Positions 1-5,136 of a stretch of DNA of 31,594 bases are shown here, in pieces (within the stretch, counting starts at the first letter, position 1; each line of letters opens with the position of its first letter). Location: positions 1 to 31,594 of the IMG/VR virus record IMGVR_UViG_3300034096_000634; one strand, written 5' to 3'. The stretch is from a virus. A program made the position numbers and the translations under genes. The notes beneath the pieces were generated by a model. It saw only the letters and a list, made by a program, of their open reading frames with translations. It had not been told where the DNA came from and searched no databases.

Positions 1-1
1 C

Positions 2-265
2 ACCTGTTACTTTACTATTAACTTAACAGGTGTTCCAACAACCAACGATAGAATTATTACCTTCACAGCAATCATCACACAAGGCTCTACAGGTTACTAC
101 CCAAGCGCCTTCCAGATTGATGGCTCTGCTCAAACTATTAAGTGGGGCGGTGGTGCTGCAGTTGCTGCAACATCAGGAGCTGGAAAGATTGACATTTATA
201 CATTCAACCTCCTCCGAACAGGATCAGCTTGGACTGTGTTTGGCGCTGGAAGCGTTAACTACTAA
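2..265 (+). CDS. Tail fibre protein, C-terminal end (5' partial)
   Basis: The frame is open from the window edge to a TAA at 263-265, giving 88 residues with no start inside the window. It ends in a form typical of phage fibre tips: NLTGVPTTNDRIITFT, then GYYPSAFQIDGSAQTIKW, a Gly/Ala-rich turn, and LLRTGSAWTVFGAGSVNY at the terminus. I recognise this pattern of a PTTNDR motif, QIDG..TIKW and a final RTGSAWTV strand as the C-terminal domain of many aquatic phage fibre or structural proteins; no catalytic residues are visible. A competing frame that begins with an ATG at 30 gives a Gln/Leu-rich, shadow-like translation and is rejected upstream of 279. The next gene follows 13 nt later with its own ribosome site, so the two are probably cotranscribed. 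Confidence 0.85.
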   Translation, partial: TCYFTINLTGVPTTNDRIITFTAIITQGSTGYYPSAFQIDGSAQTIKWGGGAAVAATSGAGKIDIYTFNLLRTGSAWTVFGAGSVNY

Positions 266-278
266 TTACGGAGGGGTT

Positions 279-1178
279 ATGGGTATCTATAGCAGTATTA
301 AATCAATTGGAGCAGTAGGTTCTAAAGTACTCACTACTAAGCTAAAAGCTTTTCAGGATACTTTTACTGCAACGAATAGTTCTACAGCTCTTCCTCAAAC
401 AACAGCAAAGTGGGTTGCGACAAGTGGTACATGGGGTATCACCGGGAATAAAGCCTACTCAACTACAGCAGCCTCGTCCTATCCAGTTGCGACAGTTGAT
501 ACAAACACTAAAGATGTTGTTGTTAAATCAACAGCTTCCTCATCTGGCTCCGGCTACGGCGTTTCATTTTGGGTTACAGATGCAAATAACTGGTGGGGCG
601 CACATACGGAAAAGACAACTTTTTCTGCAGCCCCATATAACTGTCCAAGCGGAGGCACTGCTTATGGTTCAAATTGTAATTATGCTTACGGCGCATCTGG
701 TGGTCCATATTCCTATTGCGGCGGCTGCGGCGGCGCAACTTTTGGTTGCGATTGCTATAACTGCTGCTGGGTCTTCGCCGGTCCTGCGCAAGTTTATAAT
801 GCAAGCGCCCCGTATAACTGTCCATCGGGAGGAAGTTTGTCGGGTTCTACTTGTTATGTGACATATGGTGGAACGCTGACTACATGGTATAAACACGATT
901 TCAAAGTTGTTAAAAAAACAGCTGGTTCCGTATCCGTTGTTGCAACACAACTTGTTGGAAACACAACTTCTAATACTGATTATATAGCATATATTCAAGC
1001 TAATACTCAACCTAATAGTGCAATAATTACTGCGCAAATGAGCACTGGTGGGGCTGTAGCCAGCTATACGGCTCCCGCAGGCACTCCTGGTAGATCTAAT
1101 TTGCATGGATTAATTGCCGGACCAGCAACCCTTAGTGAGACAACATCTGTTGAAACTTTTGATTATACGCCTAATTAA
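279..1178 (+). CDS. Cys-rich phage structural/appendage protein
   Basis: This encodes 299 residues. The start is set at ATG 279 because GGAGG at 269-273 sits 5 nt upstream; the frame is open further upstream, but there the real coding frame is that of the preceding fibre gene. Residues 35-115 look like a jelly-roll or LamG-like beta domain: WVATSGTWGITGNKAY, then a VVVKSTAS strand and GYGVSFWVTDANNWWGA. This pattern occurs in phage and actinobacterial secreted proteins. An insertion at residues 118-200 carries ten cysteines, with YNCPSGG near both edges and a dense CGGCGG/CDCYNCC cluster in the middle. After it the beta domain resumes with TTWYKHDFKVVKKTAGSVSV and ends in SVETFDYTPN. It is probably a virion surface protein that binds the host or a ligand, and the Cys cluster could form disulphides or bind metal. 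The function is inferred from position and fold pattern only. Confidence 0.75.
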   Translation: MGIYSSIKSIGAVGSKVLTTKLKAFQDTFTATNSSTALPQTTAKWVATSGTWGITGNKAYSTTAASSYPVATVDTNTKDVVVKSTASSSGSGYGVSFWVTDANNWWGAHTEKTTFSAAPYNCPSGGTAYGSNCNYAYGASGGPYSYCGGCGGATFGCDCYNCCWVFAGPAQVYNASAPYNCPSGGSLSGSTCYVTYGGTLTTWYKHDFKVVKKTAGSVSVVATQLVGNTTSNTDYIAYIQANTQPNSAIITAQMSTGGAVASYTAPAGTPGRSNLHGLIAGPATLSETTSVETFDYTPN

Positions 1179-1181
1179 TAT

Positions 1182-1367
1182 ATGAATAAATATAATACAT
1201 TAAAAGAAATGTCTGAAAGAAGATTGAGTATATGTAATGATTGTCCACGTTTTTTTAAAACGACAAAGACATGCTTGGAGTGCGGATGTTTTATGAAAGT
1301 TAAAACACTAATGTCAAGCAGTTCCTGTCCGATAGGAAGATGGGGTAAGGAGGAAGGTGATGCATAG
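1182..1367 (+). CDS. Small four-Cys zinc-binding-like protein
   Basis: This is a 61-residue protein with the pattern RLSICNDCPRF...TCLECGCFMKVK....SSCPIGRW. The two CxxC pairs (C18/C21 and C31/C34) plus C36 and C49 suggest a zinc-ribbon or treble-clef-like knuckle. I recognise this architecture (ICxxCP, then CxxCGCFM, then CPxGxW) as a small protein family recurrent in aquatic phages, often close to fibre or hydroxylase genes; its role is not known to me. It starts 3 nt after the previous stop without a clear Shine-Dalgarno, consistent with translational coupling. Its 3' end overlaps the next gene by 8 nt, and that overlap contains the next gene's start. DNA or RNA binding is possible but not shown. 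Confidence 0.8.
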   Translation: MNKYNTLKEMSERRLSICNDCPRFFKTTKTCLECGCFMKVKTLMSSSSCPIGRWGKEEGDA

Positions 1368-1635
1368 CAGAAATATATCCATAAACACTAGCGAGGAAAT
1401 GACCGAGATGCTTAATGGCATCTTGTTCTATTTAAACATTTCTAGGCAAGAAATTATCAATGAAGAATATGGCAATCTTAGCAACGAGAGTATCTCTTCC
1501 ATTGATGATGCTATTCTTCTTGCAAAAGCCTTGGTTTATATGTGTCTAAGCGAAAGCCTGGTTGAAGGCGCTACTTATGACTTAAATAAGTGGTTTGAAG
1601 ATAACCGGGATTTTTTAATCAATTTCGTGAAATAG
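1360..1635 (+). CDS. Hypothetical acidic phage protein
   Basis: This encodes 91 residues. ATG 1360 is preferred over GTG 1357 because AAGGAGG at 1347-1353 lies 6 nt from the ATG but only 3 nt from the GTG. The protein is acidic and mostly helical in pattern (MTEMLNGILFYLNISRQEII, then SSIDDAILLAKALVYMCLSE and a C-terminal WFEDNRDFLINFV). I see no signal peptide, convincing membrane segment or catalytic motif, and I do not recognise the family. It overlaps the zinc-binding-like gene by 8 nt and should be translated with it. It lies in the accessory block before the hydroxylases, and its size and charge would suit a small regulator or an anti-host factor, but nothing in the sequence proves this. 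Confidence 0.65.
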   Translation: MHSRNISINTSEEMTEMLNGILFYLNISRQEIINEEYGNLSNESISSIDDAILLAKALVYMCLSESLVEGATYDLNKWFEDNRDFLINFVK

Positions 1636-1644
1636 TTGTGCTTT

Positions 1645-1661
1645 TATGATATGATTTTGTT
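1645..1661 (+). promoter_or_regulatory. Overlapping -10 boxes, probable leaderless start
   Basis: Two overlapping TATGAT hexamers occupy 1645-1650 and 1650-1655. The second ends 6 nt before the ATG at 1662, and no Shine-Dalgarno is present. I see no convincing -35. The spacing matches a transcript that begins at or next to the start codon. Confidence 0.45.
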
Positions 1662-2057
1662 ATGAAATCATACATGGTTAAAGCAACAGCATACGGTCCG
1701 GCAGTCGTTTATAATAACGACATTGTTTTCCTCACGGATAGCAAGAGATTGTTTGATTTGGTCGATGAGATTCCAACCCTTCTTGCTGATATTCATCAAA
1801 CAGTAATTGACGACTTTAAAATGCACTCAGGGTTTTTGATTGATTCTTTGATCCATTATCAAAAGCTTGATCCCGTTAATACACGAATGGCTCTTGATGT
1901 TGTTCAAAGCTATCATCGTTTTATCTATTCAGAGTACCCAGAATATCGGGCTCAGATGGCTGAGATTTTTGTTGGTAATAGAAACACTGAATCTATTATT
2001 GAAACAAATCCTCCGCATGTTAATGAATTCTACGACCTTCTGTCTGGAAAACATTAA
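1662..2057 (+). CDS. Hypothetical phage protein
   Basis: This encodes 131 residues and I do not recognise the family. The N-terminus is a short beta-like segment (YMVKATAYGPAVVYNNDIVFL), followed by a helical body containing VDEIPTLLADIHQTVIDDF, a Tyr/His-rich stretch (SYHRFIYSEYPEYRAQMAEIF) and a C-terminal NEFYDLLSGKH. It has no signal peptide, membrane helix or metal motif. The start lacks a Shine-Dalgarno and lies just downstream of -10-like hexamers, suggesting its own leaderless transcript. It stops 2 nt before the hydroxylase gene and may form an operon with it. An overlapping ORF in another frame (1867-2076) is rejected as a shadow. Confidence 0.6.
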   Translation: MKSYMVKATAYGPAVVYNNDIVFLTDSKRLFDLVDEIPTLLADIHQTVIDDFKMHSGFLIDSLIHYQKLDPVNTRMALDVVQSYHRFIYSEYPEYRAQMAEIFVGNRNTESIIETNPPHVNEFYDLLSGKH

Positions 2058-2059
2058 TT

Positions 2060-2674
2060 ATGAGAATGTCTTTTGACTACAACACAATACTCTCTACCAA
2101 TCTAGCCTCAATGACATTGGACAATGTTTTTTCGGAAGAAGAGTGTAACATTATTTCAAAAATTGGTCAAAACTCCGGTCTGGCAGACTCTATGTTGTTT
2201 AATTCCGATATTGAACCAACTATTAGAAAGTCAAAGAGCGCCTTTCTTCATCCGGTTGAGGAAAATCTCTGGTTTTTTGAAAAAATAATGAGCGCTGTTA
2301 ATTGGGTTAATGAAAATTATTTTCAATTTGAACTATATGGATTTTCGAGTATGCAATATACGGAGTATGGACCAGACGGCGACTTTTATAATTGGCATAA
2401 AGATTTAATGTTTAAGCCTAACAATGGCGACAGGGCGAGCACAACTCATAGTCGAAAATTATCCGCAAGCGTAATTCTTTCAAATCGTGATGAATACCTT
2501 GGCGGCGAGCTTTATATTGAAAGAGATTCAAATAATTACCCAGTGAATAGAATTTTGCAAAACATTGGCTCAATTGTATTCTTCCCGTCATTTATCGATC
2601 ATATGGTTGCCCCGGTTACCGAAGGCACAAGGAAGTCTCTTGTCGTTTGGGTTGAGGGACCCAAATTAAAATGA
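2060..2674 (+). CDS. 2-oxoglutarate/Fe(II)-dependent oxygenase (PKHD/prolyl hydroxylase type)
   Basis: This 204-residue protein has the double-stranded beta-helix signature of Fe(II)/2OG dioxygenases. H113 and D115 (NWHKD) form the HxD pair, H181 (IDHMVAP) is the distal ligand, and R191 (TRKSLVVWVEGP) is placed to bind 2-oxoglutarate. YLGGELYIE at 146-154 and GSIVFFPSFIDH before the distal His are typical of PKHD/YbiX/PiuC-like hydroxylases. The N-terminus (LDNVFSEEECNII) is the usual lead-in helix of this family. It should couple oxidative decarboxylation of 2OG to hydroxylation of a substrate that cannot be read from sequence; proteins, nucleotides and small molecules are all known for the superfamily. 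ATG 2066 is an alternative start. The 3' end overlaps the next gene by 4 nt (ATGA). Confidence 0.88.
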   Translation: MRMSFDYNTILSTNLASMTLDNVFSEEECNIISKIGQNSGLADSMLFNSDIEPTIRKSKSAFLHPVEENLWFFEKIMSAVNWVNENYFQFELYGFSSMQYTEYGPDGDFYNWHKDLMFKPNNGDRASTTHSRKLSASVILSNRDEYLGGELYIERDSNNYPVNRILQNIGSIVFFPSFIDHMVAPVTEGTRKSLVVWVEGPKLK

Positions 2675-3426
2675 TGGATAAGGAAAATGATACCATTACT
2701 GTTTACTGGGCTCCTTCGTGGATTGGTAATGACACCAATAATGATATTTTTTATCACGAACCAATTTCTGTATACAAAGACTTATTGAGTAAATTCAATC
2801 CCCCAACAGCGACTAAAAACTTTATGAGCTGTCCGGCTGTGAAGGGTAATCTTGAAAATACATTTTTTATATTAAACCCAACAGATGCTGATATGCAAGT
2901 GTCTTTTGACAAGGATGGGAATATTGACGGACTGCGAAACAATAATGTTGAACATAGCGCAATCCCCGCGAGGCTACAGCACTCTCCAACCCTCACTAAT
3001 CAATTACTTATTGAATACGGCATGTCTTATTGTTTTTTTTCAGAAGAACCTTTGAATGTATTAATGACTTCTCCCTATTTCCACAACACCCACTATCTTA
3101 ACTATGGAGCGATAGTTCCAGGCGGGTTTGATATCGGTCAGTGGTATAGGCCGTTTAATTTTGAAATAAATTTATGGGATGGCAATGGCAGACTGATTAT
3201 TAAAAAAAACGAACCGCTGGTTTATTTAAAGTTCGATACGGATAAGAAAATTGTTTTTAAAAGATATCACGCAAGTGAGAAAATGCATAAAATTGCCGCA
3301 TCCCTTGTGCATTTCAAGGATGCCCCGAGGTGGAGAAAATTGATTACAAGATATCAATTTTTTAATAGAGCAGATATGAGAAGCGTTGTGTTGCAAGAAA
3401 TAAAAAATAATTTAATTGAGGCATAA
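2671..3426 (+). CDS. Conserved phage hypothetical protein (DUF6065-like?)
   Basis: This encodes 251 residues; ATG 2671 overlaps the upstream stop (ATGATGG), and ATG 2674 is equally possible. It opens with ITVYWAPSWIG, then MSCPAVKGNLENTFFILNPTD, a CPA...NTF.I..P motif that I associate with a phage protein often found next to hydroxylase genes. Later come GFDIGQWYRPFNFEINLWDG and EPLVYLKFDTDKKIVFKRYH, both beta-rich. There is no signal peptide, membrane segment or obvious catalytic triad. The tight overlap with a 2OG oxygenase upstream and direct abutment to another oxygenase-like gene downstream suggests one pathway. The DUF6065 label is from memory and needs a profile search. Confidence 0.65.
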   Translation: MMDKENDTITVYWAPSWIGNDTNNDIFYHEPISVYKDLLSKFNPPTATKNFMSCPAVKGNLENTFFILNPTDADMQVSFDKDGNIDGLRNNNVEHSAIPARLQHSPTLTNQLLIEYGMSYCFFSEEPLNVLMTSPYFHNTHYLNYGAIVPGGFDIGQWYRPFNFEINLWDGNGRLIIKKNEPLVYLKFDTDKKIVFKRYHASEKMHKIAASLVHFKDAPRWRKLITRYQFFNRADMRSVVLQEIKNNLIEA

Positions 3427-3945
3427 GTGATATTTATTAAAAAATCAAATTTAATTATTGATAATCAGCAAAATTTTATTGACTGCATTAAAGAGTCAAC
3501 TGGCAAATTGCAGCAAATATTTGGTACTAATGACTACACAAAGCTTTATAGGCAATATAATATATTCGGAGTTACTGCGACTAACATATTAATGTATTCA
3601 TTATTTAATGAGTTAAAAACTTTAGTTCGCGCTGAGATCGGGAACGACAGACCTCTCTGGATGCAGTCATGGGTGAACTACCAAGACTGCAATAGTCTTC
3701 TCCCGTGGCATGACCATAAGTGGGAATGGCACGGTTATATCTGTATTGAGCCGAAAAATACTGTTACTGTATTTGAAGATTGGGAGATACATAATAAAGT
3801 TGGACAAATATATTTTGGAGAAGGGCATAAGCCGCACCGTGTTGATGCCGTAGAACCTTTCGATGGTCACAGAATTACGATAGGGTATGATGTTACATCA
3901 GTTCAAAACAGGCAATCACCATATCTAGGGCTGATTCCTTTTTAA
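3427..3945 (+). CDS. Putative 2OG-Fe(II) oxygenase/cupin-like protein
   Basis: This encodes 172 residues from a GTG directly after the preceding stop; no better start is nearby. The core SWVNYQDCNSLLPWHDHKW, then HGYICIEPKNTVTVFE, KVGQIYFGEGHKPHRVDAVE and HRITIGYDV reads as a double-stranded beta-helix. Candidate iron ligands are H95 and H97 (WHDH), possibly H102, and the distal H137 (KPHRV); R149 could bind the cosubstrate. The WHxH in place of HxD is notable, but I recall the same layout in phage proteins annotated as putative 2OG-Fe(II) oxygenases. It lies between a conserved hypothetical and a clear hydroxylase. A non-oxygenase cupin is the main alternative. Confidence 0.7.
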   Translation: MIFIKKSNLIIDNQQNFIDCIKESTGKLQQIFGTNDYTKLYRQYNIFGVTATNILMYSLFNELKTLVRAEIGNDRPLWMQSWVNYQDCNSLLPWHDHKWEWHGYICIEPKNTVTVFEDWEIHNKVGQIYFGEGHKPHRVDAVEPFDGHRITIGYDVTSVQNRQSPYLGLIPF

Positions 3946-3955
3946 TAGGAGATTT

Positions 3956-4552
3956 ATGAAAAAATATAGTATAGATAATTTTATTGGCGTATTTGATGGA
4001 TTTTTTGAAAAATCCTACTGCAACGATTTGATTAAATATTTTAATATGCGACAGGCGTACTCCGAAAATATTAGCGATACGAAGCGCAGGGACCGCTCTT
4101 TGTCTTTTAATCACCAAAACGATATAGACAGAACTACTCGTTACAACATAGACCCACTTGAATCTCCAGCCTTACTGGAAGCTTTTCAAACTATTTTTTG
4201 GAAAGATTGTTACGAAAAATATCTTAACGAGTATTCTTATAGTAAACAAATGAGCCATTTGGCGATTTCTTCTATGAAGATACAAAAAACAATTCCCGGC
4301 GGCGGTTATCACCCATTTCATTTTGAGTCATTAGATTCATTAACTTCAAAAAGAGTGATGTTTGTAATATTATACCTTAATGATGTCAACTATGGCGGAG
4401 AGACCGAGTTCCTGTATCAGCAGAAAAGAGTGGAGCCTAAAACCGGTCGTCTGTTACTCTCTCCGGCTGCATATACCCATCCACATAGAGGAAACCCCCC
4501 GCTTGAAGGGGAGAAGTATATTTTGACAACATGGATTGAATTCGGGAATTAA
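3956..4552 (+). CDS. 2-oxoglutarate/Fe(II) oxygenase (prolyl 4-hydroxylase-like, HxE variant)
   Basis: This encodes 198 residues from an ATG with AGGAG (3947-3951) 4 nt upstream. Residues 105-198 match the catalytic half of prolyl 4-hydroxylase-like phage proteins: GGGYHPFHFES, then VILYLNDVNYGGETEFLYQQ, PKTGRLLLSPAAYTHPHRGN and GEKYILTTWIEF. H122 and E124 sit where HxD is expected, H175 is the distal ligand, and K187 is the likely 2OG-binding residue. The Glu in place of Asp is unusual in the wider superfamily but, as I recall, occurs in phage members. It is the last gene of the accessory block; 102 nt without a gene separate it from the lysis operon promoter and start. The substrate is unknown. 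Confidence 0.87.
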   Translation: MKKYSIDNFIGVFDGFFEKSYCNDLIKYFNMRQAYSENISDTKRRDRSLSFNHQNDIDRTTRYNIDPLESPALLEAFQTIFWKDCYEKYLNEYSYSKQMSHLAISSMKIQKTIPGGGYHPFHFESLDSLTSKRVMFVILYLNDVNYGGETEFLYQQKRVEPKTGRLLLSPAAYTHPHRGNPPLEGEKYILTTWIEFGN

Positions 4553-4617
4553 ATTGGATTGAATGTGTCCATTTGGTATTTTTTTCATCTCTACATTTAT
4601 CTATAGATTTTATTGTT

Positions 4618-4647
4618 TTGTCAAATTAAAACTTTTTAAGTTATAAT
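4618..4647 (+). promoter_or_regulatory. Sigma70-like promoter of the lysis operon
   Basis: TTGTCA at 4618-4623 (5/6 to consensus) and TATAAT at 4642-4647 (6/6) are separated by 18 nt. The GTG start of the lipoprotein gene lies 7 nt after the -10, so the transcript would be leaderless. It sits in the 102-nt gene-free gap 4553-4654; the rest of the gap is AT-rich and shows no hairpin terminator. Confidence 0.7.
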
Positions 4648-4654
4648 TGTTGAT

Positions 4655-4879
4655 GTGAAATCAATAATCTCTTCATTACTGTTGCCATTAACTTTGCTAT
4701 CTTGTGGTTATGACGGCGGTTATCGCTATTCATGTCAAGATCCAGAAAACTGGGATAACAAGGAGTGTCAACCACCAATATGCGAAGTAGATGGAAATTG
4801 CACAAAGTATTTGCTTGGATTCGATCCAAACGAGCCGTCAACAACGCTCGTAGAAGTAACAGAGGAGACCGCCCCGTGA
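4655..4879 (+). CDS. Small phage lipoprotein
   Basis: This encodes 74 residues from GTG. Residues 1-16 are a short lipoprotein signal: a Lys near the N-terminus, then SSLLLPLTLLSC, with C17 in an LLSC lipobox as the predicted lipidated residue. The mature part is Cys-bearing and acidic (YRYSCQDPENWDNKECQPP, then CEVDGNCTKYLLG). I recognise YRY.CQDP.NW....C.PP.CE..G.C as a family common in aquatic phages near lysis genes. Its place at the head of the lysis operon suggests a role at the membrane face, possibly lysis or exclusion of other phages, but no function is established. The start has no Shine-Dalgarno and sits 7 nt after a -10 box. The 3' end overlaps the next gene by 4 nt (GTGA). Confidence 0.8.
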   Translation: MKSIISSLLLPLTLLSCGYDGGYRYSCQDPENWDNKECQPPICEVDGNCTKYLLGFDPNEPSTTLVEVTEETAP

Positions 4880-5136
4880 AAAAAAGATTAACCCCCGAAG
4901 AATTGGATGCCCGACTTAAATTCGTTATTGGCTGCATGCTTGGCGGCGTATTATTGATTACCACAACTTTTATCCTTTATGCTCTTGTATTCGTTACCCA
5001 GCCGATTGGTGCTCAAGCAGAAAACGACAAAATGTTCTTTGGTGTCTTGTCATCGGTTGCAACATTTATTACAGGAACACTGGCGGGTCTAATGATCTCT
5101 ACAGGAAGGAATAAGCAAGATCCGCCAGAGGCTTGA
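4876..5136 (+). CDS. Two-helix membrane protein, holin-like
   Basis: This encodes 86 residues. GTG 4876 in the GTGA overlap is preferred; an ATG at 4765 would force 111 nt of overlap and add an Arg-rich shadow-like extension. After a charged N-terminus (LTPEELDARLKF) comes a transmembrane helix (VIGCMLGGVLLITTTFILYA), a short loop, and a second one (FFGVLSSVATFITGTLAGLM), then a basic/acidic tail. This hairpin with a charged amphipathic N-terminus fits class II holin-like or accessory lysis proteins, and I recall near-identical LTPEEL.LRLKF.IGCMLG proteins in aquatic phages. Its stop shares one base with the ATG of the next gene (TGATG), implying translational coupling. Confidence 0.75.
   Translation: MKKRLTPEELDARLKFVIGCMLGGVLLITTTFILYALVFVTQPIGAQAENDKMFFGVLSSVATFITGTLAGLMISTGRNKQDPPEA

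Noticed and set aside
30-278. Upstream extension of the Cys-rich gene to ATG 30
   Set aside because: This stretch codes in another frame for a clear fibre C-terminus, and the ribosome site fits ATG 279.
4765-4875. ATG 4765 as start of the two-helix membrane protein
   Set aside because: It would overlap the lipoprotein by 115 nt and adds a basic low-complexity leader; GTG 4876 in a GTGA overlap is natural.
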